The notes: generated by a model not told the origin, from the sequence alone. A DNA stretch of 64,000 nucleotides from Echria macrotheca (GCA_030411725.1 MU839828.1:3596001-3660000); one strand, 5' to 3'; positions 1 through 11,813 are shown, counted from the first letter of the stretch. Numbers and translations: made by a program.

Positions 1-239
1 TTGCCCTCGCGGCGCCACCGGTTGATGTCGTCCTTCATTTTGTTCTTGCGCCGCTCCTTCTTGCCGATGGTGTCGCAGATTTTGCAATGATCCATCTGAT
101 AAGCTGTGTCGAACACCAGCTTGAGACCGCAAGTTTCCCCTGTCCTGTACTCCTTGTTGCATTGCTGCTTGAAGTTGCCCCATTTCCAGTACCCGCACGA
201 CCAACGGGTCATCTCGAAGTAGCACATGTTGTCCTCGCC
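1..239 (-). CDS. Conserved fungal cysteine-rich protein, partial (runs off left edge)
   Basis: The minus strand reads continuously from about position 239 to the left edge. It encodes a stretch with MCYFEMTRW, CGYWKWGNF, a QQC, TGETCGLKL and CKICDTIGKK, ending in DDINRWRRE. I recall this pattern, with regularly spaced Cys, Trp and Tyr followed by a basic helix, from many Sordariomycete proteins annotated only as hypothetical. The cysteine pairs suggest a small metal-binding or disulfide fold, but that is inference. The first codon shown is not a proven start. The ATG at 225-227 lies in the conserved part, and the open frame continues upstream through His-rich, unconvincing sequence, so an intron acceptor near 236-245 is likely. 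The 3' end is outside the window. No function is known to me. Confidence 0.55.
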
Positions 240-3200
240 TCTTTGACAGTGTGCTGGGTGACGGTGATGGTGGGTATCGGCCCCCCACGGAGCTGGAAGC
301 AGCGTGCTCGAAAGCTTCTCCTTGCGCTTCTCACTGTGCGCGATGCTGCGTGGAATCTTATCTGACCGGCAACTTCAATTAGCATGAATTCTCGGCTCCC
401 TGTCCCCGCCGCCGCTGCCGTTCGACCGCGAGAGTGGCGACCTCCGATGTATGACAGCAGCCCTGTAGGGTGGAAGATCTAACACCAGACAACTTACCCG
501 AGTGCCCTGGGAAGAGATGATACGTGTGACGGTAAACGATATGAGTGTGATCGAAAACAAGATTGATGGTTGATTGTCAGCGTTGACAGTTGTGGCAGGT
601 GAGCTGGTCTGTTCCCTTGCTGTCGTGTGTGGTTGCCCTTGATGCAATGGCGACCTGATATATATGCGTGACGATGGTGTGGTCGAGATGATGTTGATGC
701 CGGTGGGCCGAGGATTATTCTCGGTAACCATCACGGGGGGTGTCAGACCGTACTTATACTTTCAAAAGAAAGTTTCCTTTTTCTCCCAGACGGGTGGGAC
801 ACCCATACCCCGTCCCTGCCGCATCGACCACGACAGCGATGCGTCAAGCGGTGTCAGGGAATATGGACGTGTGGGTGAAGAAGTCTTTCCGTACCGTTCC
901 TCTCCTTTCGCTCTCCCCCAGGCCACCTGGCCGCGTTCCCAAACCCCGGTCCGAGTGTGGTCTTCCCAAGCTCATCGGTAATCATTGTCATGATCACACG
1001 TTGAAGAAAGGGAGTGTCTCTTTGTCGGTCTGGGGTGTGGGTGTGTGATGGCACCCTTGCCCTGCCGTCAAATTAGTTCGTTTCCTATCCCGCGCAGGTT
1101 CCTCTGAGCGGACTGGCTCCCATAGGAGCCACGTCGTTCATGGCTCATTTACCACGGTCTTTTTTGCACACGCCATCCCCACCACGCCATGAACTCTTGT
1201 TCGACTCGGGCAGGTTTCGGTGGCCAAAAACCAGGGGCCCATCCATTGGCGACCAAGAAGGGGGGCAAACACCTGTAGCTTCTTTTTTCTTCCCAATTCC
1301 ATGCCGCTTGCTATTGGTTCCAGACTTCGGTCGACCGTTGTCTAGAGGGAACTTGCCAGTTCCCTAACCCCTTCTCTTCCCGCGTGGTACTCCCATGCAT
1401 ACACGCGGGTCCCCTTCGCTGGTCATGTTATTGCAACCTGGGCGGGAGGAAGTAGACGGCTACCCAACAGAGAAGCACGCCCAAAGGGGGTCGCGGGGCA
1501 GATGCCGGACCCCTGTCGGTTCCGTTGCCATGCCTTTCTATTCTTTCTTGCACCCCACCATCGAGCCCCTCATTGACCCTTGCGTGGTCGATGGGAGAGG
1601 ATCTTCCCGCTTCCAGCTCGCGGTCGTTGTCAACGGGGCCGCTTTCCGGGTCGGCCCACATGTCGACAAGTGTTCGGCTGGCGTGGGGTCGTTCAAGTCG
1701 CGACCACGACAGGGGACCCCGAAGGCCAGGGCCACGGCCGATGGCCGCCACAAAAACAGAAACCTCTTTTTAGCCTCCTGTCCTCTGTCTATGTTGTACG
1801 TCAGGGGCGTGTGTGGATTCGTCTAGGTCTACCCGACTGGATGCCGGAGCTGCTGTCATCGCAAGATTCGCTGGCCCTTTCTCGAACCGCTTCATGCCAG
1901 TCTGCGAACATGTTTGGGATACCAACTGCCCGTGCATATCTGCTTGTATTTCATGTGCTGCTGTCGAGTGAAGCAAACACGAGATCGCTTGGGTGGCCAG
2001 AGTCGTCCATGGCTGGTCCGGCTTTCTAGCTTTGAGCGTGCCTTTTGCTGCTTCCGCCTTCCTTTTCTAGGTGCAGCTTTGAGTGGCTCTGCGTTCTGTG
2101 TGCTACCAGTTGCTGCACTCGAGATATGTGAGCCACTCGGAAACGGGCAATTTTCATCAGGCCGGGGTGCTCGGGACATGTCAGCTTGCAGACAGCGCTG
2201 GTCACTGTACTTGTTGAGCAAGCATGACCGCCACCACGCTACTACTGTCTGCCGTCATGGGTGCTCGAAAAAGCTGCCCAAAGGGCCCAGAATGACAGAA
2301 CGGGGAAGCTGGTCGTGGCAGGCATAGATTGAGCACTGCTAGATCGGCCTAGCTGCTCCCTGTCAGGCTGATCAGAGCCCACGTCTATCGAGTCCGACTC
2401 CGCGTCTCTAGAGATCGACGGGCCAGCGAACTCCCGGGGCTAGCGTCGCGGAGCCTTGCGGCCAACACTGCGGCCACGCTCATGGCCTCGATAGGGGTAG
2501 AGTCCTTGTGTCCTACTTGAGGAGCTCACGCGCGCAGGAGCGCACTCTCACATGAACTGCCGTCCGTTACAGCCAGGAAGCAACCCCGCCGTTTCACGGT
2601 TCCATGGTTTAGCCATACTCTCCCGATGGCGAGACGAGATCTTTGTGACGATGGCGGGTGGTTGGGGATCCGAGGGTGCGACGTGGCAAGCCTTGACTAG
2701 CTCGCCTGCTTCGCCAACGCCGTGCCCACCCTCCATCTAGAGGAGCATAGCGGGATATGCATCGGCGAACTTTGGTAGTGCTTGTTTGCTGGGCACCCTT
2801 TGTTCCGGATACCTCTCACAGGGTGATTTAATCTCTCAGCCACCAGGAACGAGGTTGCTTAAAGTCAGTGTATCTTATACATGGGGCGGCATGACATGGC
2901 CGCCATGATGGGCGCGGGTGGCAATGGCTTGCCGAAATGTGTGGCTCAGGCCGCCGTCGCAATTCCATCCCTCTGGACAGAGAATGGGAGAGACGCCAAT
3001 GACGCATTTGATCATGGTTAGATTTCCACTGGGACCATCGAGACCAAGGCCGCCGCGGAAGGGACCAGGGGCAGCAAGGATTTTGCGGGCAAGAGGCACC
3101 TCTGGTGAAGTGAATCAGCGGCCAACTCCGCCGTCGAGCTTCAGGCTGTTATGGTATCCCAGCTGAAGGTGGGATGCGGTGGGTTGCAGGACAAGCAGGC

Positions 3201-6200
3201 CCACGGTGGTCAACGCTCGAGACAAGGTGACTTCCACCTCGCCTTACCTCTTGTGGGGTGTTACACGCAGATAGGATGATTTCTGCCTGCGAGTTGCGGA
3301 CGTATAGGCTGCGCAGAGCAATATCCGGCGCGAGTTCCGGGCGGTCCGTACTTTGTTGTCGAATATTCGCGTGTCCCCGGAATGGGCCCAAACACAGGTC
3401 ATGGTGGCTTGTGGGTGGGGGTTCAGCTGGGCGTTCTCGTAGATGAGGGAGCGGTTGAGCGGAGGTTCTACGACAAGCGAACCTCGATGGATCAACATTG
3501 CATGCGAGAAAGAGGAGATAAGCCCAGACGCGAAGCGCAGGGGAAGACTGATGAGCTGTCCGACACTCCACTCAAAGCCTTCGAGCTTGGCCCAGACCAG
3601 CCGAGCCGTGCCGGTGCGCAGATTCGGGTAGGATTTGTTTGAAAAAAATACAGATGAGAAAGGGAAAACCGCTGCGAGGAATCAATTGTGTGGCGGCCGC
3701 TCCCGGAGAGGCCCGGTGGAACTGGGGTCGGCAAGGGGATGTGAGGTAAACATGGCCGTATAAGGCGGCCGGGTGGTGTTGTGGTGGTCGGCTTCGGAGG
3801 CTGTTAAGCGCGCCATCCTCGTTTAATTGAAATCCTGGACCGTTTCTTGTTATTCTGGCGGGGGAAAGGCTCGTGGCCTCCAAGGCCTCCGGGCTGAGCA
3901 AGGAGCGGGCCGTTCCTTTGGGCTTTTTGAGCGTTGCCACGAGTTGTCGATGAAGTCGTGGATTCTTCCGGCTTCCCATGTTAGTGTTGGCGGCTGATTG
4001 GTGGGTTCTGGCCTTGGTCAATTCCCCCTCGCGAATGGCGAAGGAACCATCAACAGAACGAATGTGGACTTCAGTGTGGCTTTCCGGATGTCTACCATAC
4101 TGGCGAGGTGCGCAGACTGTGCCAGGGCTCTGTTTCTCAGCCTTGTAATGTAGTTGCGAATCATGGTCGATGCATCGAATGCGGCTCGATGCTGAGTGGC
4201 GGGCTGCAATGCTGGCCGATGAGAGGTCATGGAACTGTGCCGAGGTCTTCTAGAACAAGTCAGGGAATTGACCAATGACCACCTCATCCCCGGGAGGCTG
4301 CGTGAAAGCCTTGTCGTTTCCGAATGGACACACTTTCAACCCAACCGGTCTCCAGGCCGGAACGTGGAGGTCGTTGACGTTGGGGTACGAAGGTACAAAT
4401 CCCGACTAGGGGGGCGGACAACCGCAGTACTAGCACGATGAGGCGGCCGAAAGCGATCGAGTCAGAGCGAGAGGCAGGGATCTGACGGGTCACGTTGCGG
4501 GAACGGCGGGTGACGGAGCGACGTGTTTTGGGAACAGCCTCAACGAACGCTGATTTCCTTGTTTATTGGCTGGCCCTAATTGGGGGCGCGACGAAGGGGG
4601 GAGGAATGGTGGGTACGGGCGGGCTCAATATCCGGCCCGATGCTACAACACCCGCGACTCGATGGCGGGCATCACGTCTCTTTTCGACCGACTGCTAATC
4701 TTTGCAGACGAGGCGGCGGGGTGTTGCTGTTGACTCGGCCACCGTGGACGGCATTGGCGATTCGTGGCAGCACTGGTTGGGGTTTGAAGATGGTCGTCAT
4801 CGTGCCTTTGCCGAAGTGAATCTGCGCTGTCTCTGTCCGTCCACTGCGCTACTCGATGTCGCCGGTGTGATCTGTATGTGCAATACAATGCTTCAATGCC
4901 GAGAATGCTTCCCCTATCCCTCGGGGGTAACCACCGGCGCCATTAGCCCGAAATAGGCAACCTGGGCAGTGATAAGATGTCGACGGCCGCAGCGTAGAGG
5001 CCAACCCCACCAAACACGTCAGAACCGCGATCAGACTGTTGAGACTGAAGTGCTTTTGCAGGAAGATCCAGGCCTGTTGGCAAGGCAGAACCGTCGGAGT
5101 TGTGGCGTCAGGCCCCAATTCCCGTGAAGATTAGAGACTGTTGACTCTTTGGGACTGTCGCGTTAGTACCAGAAGCCCATAAAGAAACGATAGGGCTCGG
5201 TGTATGCATCGAAAGCGAGTCTCTCTGCACAGTCGAGCGCTCCACCTGGCCATGCGTCTTCCACCGGACTGCAGCAACGCCCGCTGGTGTTTCCCGGGCT
5301 CGCAGCAAGGTGCGAGCCCCTGCAGGCCCAGCAGGGTCTGCGTGTCCATCTGGCGAGCTGGGAACTAGAAATGACCTGCCTCCCGCAGCCGTCGACATGT
5401 CTCCGCTGATCTAGCCTGCAGAAGGACGCGGTGACAGTGCAGACGAGGCGAAACAACGGCCATCGTGCGGTGGCCGCTGATGTGCATTTTTGGGGCTTGG
5501 GGCTTGCGAGGAGACAAGACGATGGAGAAAAGGAAGATCTCTCACAAGCAACCTGGGATTGCGACCAAATTGCAATTCTCCGCAACCCCGCGTTTGCTGT
5601 TTGGTTGTTTCGAGCCGGAGGGAGTCGCCGATTGCCTATCGTCGGAGGCTCTCCTGTCCAGTCGTCTTGAAGGTGTCGGCCTGTGTGGTTTGCAACACGA
5701 ACCGGACCGGGATCGCCACGAGGCATAATAGCCATGATAATTCTCTTTGCGGCCTGGCATTGATGAGCTGTCCACGGCGATGTTTCGATGGGGCCGAAAT
5801 GCCTTGCAGCCAAATGACTGACTTCCTTGCCCCGAAAGGAAGTCACGACGGCTGTACGGCTTGATCTTCTGTACCTAAGGTACCTATCCTACTTCGCTGC
5901 CAACCAGGTGAGCTGAGTCGGCTCACAACTCACAACAAGTGTTGGGGTTCCATGAAGAAGCTGCCAATCCCATTTATCCACTAGAAGCTTTACAGAGTTG
6001 ACCCGGGACAGAGTCACGAAAGCATTCTGCTCCAAAGTGAGCCCTGTGCCAGGTACCGGGTACCTCTGAGACCTGCCCCTCATCCCCCTGGATCCTCCTC
6101 CCCCGCACCGACGAGCAGAGAGGGCACAGCCCGTTCAGGTGTGACGACACACGTCTCAACTGGAGCAGCAGCAAAGTGCACCGTGCCGGACCCCGTGACA

Positions 6201-7325
6201 GACGGTGTGGAACGCCCATCGACGCCAGCGAATGCGTCGCTCACCTTTCATCGCGTCTTTCTGCATGTCTTGCTTCGTATCTGGCGTCCAAGTGCACCTC
6301 AGCATTGCTCGCCTCGTCCGGATGCAAGGGAGCGCCCTTCGCAGACCACGGACGTGCCTCAGGCGGGACTGCATCCGGCAACTGCATCTCTCTTCCCTGG
6401 AGTAAGCAAGCCGCTGCAGTGCAGCGCTGGAAAGGACTCCGGCGGTTCGGCGCAACGACTCAACTTCCCGCAGCTGCCTTGCACGGTTGACCGAGGCGCG
6501 ACCTTCTTACACCTCACCTGGCATGCTGGTACACCTCACACCTTGCATCCACACCTTCCTCGCCGCTCCCGACCTCTGCTCCCGCCGGCTGAGATACTAG
6601 GCTCGCTCTCTGACTGCTGACCGCCCAAGCGGCCACCCTCCTGGACCACTTCGCCCTTTTCTGCTTGACGCGACCTGCCCTGTTTAGCCGCGCCGAAGAG
6701 TCTGATAGCGTACGGCCCACGCGGGCATGTCTGCCAGCCTGCCCGCGCCGTCGGCAGATCAAGGACAACTCTAAGCAATCGCTCATCAGATACCCTGGCG
6801 GGGAGGGTAACGGGATCCTACACTGGGAGTCGGATGAGCTGTCTGAGGCGTGCTATTGCTGTTGCATGTGTGCCTGATTAAAAGACATCAACGGTAGGAT
6901 AGGCCCGGCGAGCTTTCCGGTAAGACCCCTGTGGCGCAACAAAGCAAAGCCCGAGTCTAGAACTAACAGCTGCTCAGCAGTTGAGTTGTCTTTGTATTGC
7001 ATATCCCGCGGTTGGCGCCTCTGCAGGAGGAGCAAGGGTGGAAGGGCCGGCGGCATCTCGACGGACAGACGCGCTGCCCTCTGGACTTCTGGACCAGACT
7101 TCTAAGCTGCAGACACCAGCTGTCAGCTCGTCGCTGTTGGCTTCGGGGCATTCCCGGAACGCTCTTGCCCGCCCCAACATCTCGGCAGCCGAACGGACTG
7201 CTTTTCGACGTACCGTCTGGGTCGTCTATCTCAGCGCGAAGGGCCAGCATCCCCCAAGCGTGATCCGACAGCATTGCCAGATCATCCAGCACAAGGCGAT
7301 CGTACGCAGGTCGCCACTTTGAGTA
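240..7325. other. Long gene-poor stretch, about 7.1 kb
   Basis: No open reading frame here shows recognisable domains, matching splice pairs or conserved-looking protein. The longest frames (minus 5163-5846, plus 6141-6620, minus 3572-4021) are compositionally odd and Cys/Arg/Ser-rich with no family resemblance. The base composition is not AT-rich in the way heavily RIP-mutated repeats are. It probably holds the upstream regions and untranslated leaders of the flanking genes, possibly with a non-coding transcript. Confidence 0.5.
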
Positions 7326-8668
7326 ATGAGTACACGTCGTGCTCCAAGCCCAAGGCAGGCGCCGAGGGCTTTGTCGCCACCATTAGAATCCGGTGAGAGT
7401 GCTGGCTCCGGGACGCCGGATACAGCCCATGCGCTAGCTGTCCAGCTCGCCGGCCAGGCAAGCCACCTCACGCTATCAAGTTCTGGAAGTGATGCCGACT
7501 CGCCAGCAGTCGACGGAAGGCGCACGAGCGCCGTGACCTTGGTATCCTCGTCTGAGGTCTCGCCTCCTGGTGCCCAACATGGCCTGGAAATAGCGCGAGG
7601 GAGAACGATACAGGAGTGGCGACGAGAGGCTATGATCACACCCATGGGTGTAACAGTCACACCTGTACCACCGCGTCTGGTATCTGGTTTCCGACCAAGG
7701 ATCGCGGAAATGCAGGTTGCTGCCGCCCAGACCCCAACTGGCAAGCCCTCGACTGTTGGCAATGCAGTGATTACATCGCGGAGTGGTGTCCGTTCTAGGC
7801 ACCTCCTGGACCTTCCCAATGAGCTTCTCCTCCAGATCCTGAGTAATCTCGACGTCTGTGATCTGCTGGCAACTTCCAGAGTACGTCCCAATCTCCTTCT
7901 GTACTTGTCTCCTGAACCGCGGTGTGATGGGTGGTGTCGAGGCCGGAATTCGTTTTCGTCCCACGATCCCCAGCCATCATCCCACAGCAACTGGACTGAC
8001 TGCCTTGTCTCGCCCGCCCTAATTCCCTCGTCTGTCTTTGCACGAGCTCTCCGTTCCGCTCCAGCCCCTCCTACAGCCCTGAGCTGCCCATTGCCTGCCA
8101 TCTCCCCTCTACTCATCATCCAGAGCCGGTTCCTCCTCCCCTTCCTCGCCCAAGCAAACACTAACGCCCACTCCAGACATCCCACCTCCTCCGCCGCCTA
8201 GCCCTCTCCCCAGTCCTCCAGCGTCACCGCCTCCGCCACGCCCGCGCCGTCCTCCCACCCCTCCTCACCTCGCCCTCCCGCCCGTCCCTGACGGACCTCA
8301 TCCGCCGCTCCATCTTCCTGACCAAAACAACCGTCGCCTCGCGCCGCCTCGGCCGCTCCCTCGTCGCCATCCGGCTGCAGCGCCACCTCGCCCGGCGCCC
8401 CTCCCCGGAGACACTCGTCGCCCGCGCCGTCCTGCCGCCCGAGTGTGTGCCCGACCCGGTTGCTCGCGTCGCGCCGGCGCTGGTGGCTAAGCGGAGGGCC
8501 GTCGAGCGGGAGCGCGTCAAGGACGGGTTGCGCCGGTGGTTGGAGGGGTGGAAGGGGGAGGCGAGGATGCGCGGGGAGACGGTGAGGCGGTGGGAGGAGC
8601 GGGCTGGCGTGGGAAGGGTGTGGAGGTTGAGAAGGTTCTGGGAGAACCAGGGACGAGTGGGCGAGTGA
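7326..8668 (+). CDS. F-box protein
   Basis: Two exons, 7326-7880 and 8177-8668, give 348 residues. The intron has a GTACGT donor and a CTAAC branch close to its CAG acceptor, and both exons are in phase 0. Residues 1-155 are low-complexity and Ser/Pro-rich. An F-box follows (HLLDLPNELLLQILSNLD at about 160-178), and the intron splits it just after DLLATSR. The second exon is Arg/Leu-rich and helical, with the motif AVLPPECVP and a C-terminal RRWEERAGVGRVWRLRRFWE, a pattern I recall from a conserved Sordariomycete F-box family of unknown substrate. By family it should bind Skp1 and present a substrate to an SCF ubiquitin ligase. The substrate cannot be read from the sequence. It is convergent with the next gene. 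Confidence 0.85.
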
Positions 8669-9021
8669 TGATGTTTTTCGGGTTGTGATGTGTTTATGAA
8701 TGTGCCGTGTGATATCCAGTCTCGCCAGTGTTACGGACACGATCCTTTTTCTATTTGGTAACTGTAGGTCAACGTGGGAGTCATGGCGCCTGGGCGTCTG
8801 TACTTTGACAACAACCATGGGTATGGCTCGGACACGGCAACCAAAGGCCCCATATAAGCTGTATGTATCGGCCGTGGACAATGCCCACGAGCCGTGGTAT
8901 CTTTGGACATTATGTACTGTACATGGTTAATATACAAAGCCTTCACTCTGGATGTGAACGCGCAACCCGAGCTCCCAAGAGAGTCCGGACTTTTGGATCC
9001 GCTTAGCACCACCATCGGCGG
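8669..9021. other. Convergent intergenic region
   Basis: A stretch of 353 bp lies between the stop codons of the F-box gene (+) and the ZNF830-like gene (-). It should contain both 3' untranslated ends. I see no further coding signal. Confidence 0.5.
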
Positions 9022-10188
9022 CTATGCCCGAAACCGGAAGCCGACCCAGTCATCTTCTCCCTCATCATCTTCATCGTCCTCATCATTTTCTTCCACCGCT
9101 GCGTTCTCTTTACCCAGCGCAACACCCTTGTCAGGATTTCCAACGGCCACCGCCCCAGAAGAAGACGTCGCCTCCTCGCCGCGCTGGATCCGCAACGCCT
9201 CCCTCCTCTCCCTCAGCTTACGAGCCCTCGCCTCAAGCTCCTCCATAACCTCAAACTCGGTCTCGAGCGCGCGCGTGGCATCTTCCCTCTCGTCCTCAAT
9301 CTGGATATCCACCAGCGCGCGCCGCTTGGACCGCTCTTCCTCTTCCGACTTGGCCGCGGCCGCAATCTCGGCGGCCGTCATGGCTGGCGCCGAAATCACC
9401 GCTTCGCTCGCGAATCCCGCCACGGCCGGGGGTTTTGCTGCTTTCTCAGAAGCCCCGTGGACGAGGTCGGCTTCGAACGCGGCCCACACGTCGTCTATCT
9501 GTGTATCGCCTTCCGTCGAGATAGTCGCGTTAGATGGTTGTTCTGGAGCTGCTTGTATTAGTCTGGGTGGAAGCTGCGCGTCTGTTGCGTCCTGTGGAAT
9601 CAGAGGGGATCGGCCCAGCGGGGCAGACTTGGGTGTTGTGACACTTGACGTCCCCGTTGCGCTGCTTGGGTTGCTGGCGGTTTCGCGGATCGCCACGGGC
9701 GTGGCTGGTCGCGAGGGGATCTGCATCTCGACGCCAATCGTGGGCGTGCTGGATTGGCGCCGCGTGAAGGGTGGTGTCTGTGGTTTGTTGGGGCCTCCGT
9801 TTGTAGGATGCTGCTTGGAGTCGTCTCGAGCGGTCGTGTCCGACAGCGTCATGTCGGGCTTACTGCGCTTCTTGCGGACGAGTTCCTCCTCGGCCGTGGC
9901 GTCCGCCATGTCCTCGTCCTCGTCGATCTTGCGCTTGTGAGACTGTCCGCCACCGCCGGTGCGGTTTCCGGCTTCGTCGCCATTAGCGCTTGCGCTGCTG
10001 ACCTGCTGGGCCTGGACGCGCTGGCGGTGACCCATGCTGCGGACGTGCTGGTCCCAGAGGGACTCCGTCTTGATGTGCTCGTGGCAGAGAACGCAGAGGA
10101 GCTTTCCGGCCTCGGAGTAGGCGGCGTTGGGGTGTTCTATCCTCCGTGCGGCGCGCTGCTGCCGTAGCAGGGCGCGGACATCGGCCAT
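9022..10188 (-). CDS. ZNF830/CCDC16-like zinc-finger protein
   Basis: A single exon of 388 residues. I start it at the ATG ending at 10188 (MADVRALLRQQRAARRIEHP) rather than at the longer open frame, because family members begin this way and the upstream part is low quality. A C2H2-type finger covers about residues 31-50 (LCVLCHEHIKTESLWDQHVR, then SMGH). The middle is disordered and Ser/Thr/Pro-rich with basic nuclear-localisation-like segments (HKRKIDEDED, RKKRSKPD). A coiled-coil rich in Glu/Arg and a very acidic tail ending DDWVGFRFRA follow. The DDW-GFR-type ending is typical of this family, which is associated with the spliceosome and pre-mRNA processing. The gene is divergent from MED7, with 775 bp between the starts. 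Confidence 0.85.
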   Translation of the reverse strand: MADVRALLRQQRAARRIEHPNAAYSEAGKLLCVLCHEHIKTESLWDQHVRSMGHRQRVQAQQVSSASANGDEAGNRTGGGGQSHKRKIDEDEDMADATAEEELVRKKRSKPDMTLSDTTARDDSKQHPTNGGPNKPQTPPFTRRQSSTPTIGVEMQIPSRPATPVAIRETASNPSSATGTSSVTTPKSAPLGRSPLIPQDATDAQLPPRLIQAAPEQPSNATISTEGDTQIDDVWAAFEADLVHGASEKAAKPPAVAGFASEAVISAPAMTAAEIAAAAKSEEEERSKRRALVDIQIEDEREDATRALETEFEVMEELEARARKLRERREALRIQRGEEATSSSGAVAVGNPDKGVALGKENAAVEENDEDDEDDEGEDDWVGFRFRA

Positions 10189-10616
10189 GCTGGATCGGTT
10201 GGTCTGGAGAAGCGCAATAGGGTTGGAGCGGTTGAAGAGGGGGGCACGTCGGCAGGTTCCGACGAGAAATGTCGGGCTGGAGACTACCCAATTTAGCAGA
10301 TGTAAGGTATCCCCTGTGTCGACAGGCGCCAATGGCTTAGTGGAAGGCGGCCATGAGGGAATGTCGTTCGTTTGCAGAGTCGGTGAGGGACGAGAGGAAG
10401 GCGCTGACCCGCAGATGCGCCAAACTTCAGCCCCAGCACCTGCGCCACAGCAGAGGGACATGTCTTTTTTGCCAAGCGCGGGGTTGATGGGGGGAAGCTC
10501 CCGCCACATTCCTAGCTGCTTCCAACAATCACAACTTATTATCATCTCCGACTCTAACTTTGACCTCATTCACACACCAAACAGCACAGAGAGTAAACTC
10601 TGAGATTCTAACATCA

Positions 10617-10640
10617 ATGGTCGACGAGGAGATTGAGTAG
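10617..10640 (+). other. Short upstream ORF, possible former MED7 start
   Basis: An ATG at 10617 opens seven codons (MVDEEIE) and then meets TAG at 10638-10640. Reading on in the same frame past the stop gives ESLESLAEAVSSLTLEEPS and then repeated TVEAEPSN units, which read like protein. It could be a regulatory upstream ORF. It could also be the old N-terminus of MED7, cut off by a CAG-to-TAG change. Confidence 0.35.
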
Positions 10641-10746
10641 AACGGTCCGCCTCCGGGACAATCGGCCGAATCCCTGGAGTCGCTTGCCGAAGCTGTATCA
10701 AGTTTGACTTTAGAGGAACCGAGTTTGACTTTGGAGGGCACGGTCG

Positions 10747-10960
10747 AAGCCGAGCCTAACAATACGGTCGAAGCCGAGCCTAGCAATACGGTCGAAGCCG
10801 AACCTAGCAAGCCATCGAAGCCGAGCCTGGCAATACGGTCGACGCCGAGCCTAGCAGTACATTCGGAACCGAGCCTAACATTCCGGCCGAACGGCTCGAG
10901 CCTCGCAAGAGATTCGAAGCCGTGCCTAGCAATACGGTCGAAGCCGAGCCTAGCAGGGGC
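10747..10960 (+). repeat. Degenerate 24-bp tandem repeat coding for an octapeptide
   Basis: About nine imperfect copies of a 23-28 bp unit of the type cggtcgaagccgagcctag plus caata. Most units are 24 bp and encode the octapeptide NTVEAEPS. Units of other lengths shift the frame: the first copies are in frame with the ATG at 10617. After a TAG at 10805-10807 in the MED7 frame, the later copies read in frame with MED7 up to its ATG at 10964. The opposite strand encodes a periodic LLGSASTV. Confidence 0.85.
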
Positions 10961-10963
10961 AAA

Positions 10964-11813
10964 ATGCCGGTTAGTCGTGAGGAGGGCAAGCTCACGCCGC
11001 TGTACCCCGACCCTCCGTATTTCTGGAAAGCACACACGCCAGAAAACATCGAGCGGTACAATGCCCTGAAGCAGGCCTACGCCGACGACAAGGGTCTCGA
11101 TGTTGCCGACGTCGCCAGAGTCCCCGAAGTCCCCGAGGACCTCTGTTATCTGAATCCGCCGGCCGAGCCAGCCGACGGAAAATGGAGACTGTTCGGACAG
11201 CAGCTCAGTGTCAGTTAGGTCTCTGCTGTTACGATCATCCCACTAATCTGTCGCTCTAGCTCGAGGATGAACTACAGAGCCTCGAGGCTGCCGGTATCGA
11301 GCGACTCGGCACGGCTGGAGACGGTGCTGATGCGGACGGTCGGCATGTAGATAGGGCCTTGGAGCTGAAGCGTCTAGCCAAATCCCTGCTGCTCAATTAT
11401 CTCGAACTAACCCGCGTCATGGGAAATAACCCGTCTCAGGTATTCCTGTCTGCTCTGACATATACATTGCGTTCGACTAACAAGACGTTTTCCAACAGGG
11501 AGAGGCCAAGGTCCTCGACATCAAGACGATCTTGCTGAACATGCACCACAGAATCAACGAATACCGCCCCCATCAAGCCCGCGAGCAGCTCATCCAGCTG
11601 ATGCAGGAATCACTGGATTCAAAGCGAGCCGAGACGGCTACGATCCGGAACGCGGTCGACAAGGCCAATCGGGTGCTGACAGGGCTGGCGAGCATCGAGA
11701 TACCCGAGTTCGAGAAGAAGGAGACTGTGTCGGAGAGCGCCAAGACGCAACGCGATCTGCTCGAGAAGCGGTTGAGCGAGCTCTGGGATCAGATTGACGA
11801 GAGGTTCTCGTGA
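10964..11813 (+). CDS. MED7: Mediator complex subunit 7
   Basis: Three exons, 10964-11209, 11260-11439 and 11499-11813, give 246 residues. Intron 1 has a GTCAGT donor and intron 2 a GTATTC donor, and both end in AG after CTAAT/CTAAC branches, all in phase 0. The N-terminus carries the MED7 signature (PDPPYFWKAHTPENIERYN, then PEVPEDL and PADGKWRLFGQ). The helical part follows (LEDELQSLEAAGIERLG, LAKSLLLNYLELTRVMGNNP), then a C-terminal coiled-coil (INEYRPHQAREQLIQLMQ) that in the family pairs with MED21. The product belongs to the middle module of Mediator, which links activators to RNA polymerase II. The start at 10964 has an A-rich context (AAAATGCC) and fits family length. The frame is open upstream to 10808 through a repeat, so a longer protein is conceivable but lacks an ATG. 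Confidence 0.9.

Larger units (their letters stand above)
10189..10963. promoter_or_regulatory. Divergent promoter region of the ZNF830-like and MED7 genes
   Basis: This 775 bp separates two divergently transcribed genes, so it must hold both promoters and leaders. The half nearest MED7 is occupied by a short upstream reading frame (10617-10640) and a degenerate 24-bp tandem repeat (about 10747-10960). I see no certain TATA box. Confidence 0.5.

Noticed and set aside
375..1054. Several 60-120 codon frames on both strands
   Set aside because: Overlapping frames with random-looking composition and no splice pairing.
5163..5846. 227-codon minus-strand frame
   Set aside because: Cys/Arg/Ser-rich with no domain and no partner exon, and overlapped by equally long frames on the other strand.
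10529..11035. 168-codon minus-strand frame with LLGSASTV repeats
   Set aside because: It is the antisense reading of the 24-bp repeat and overlaps the first exon of MED7.
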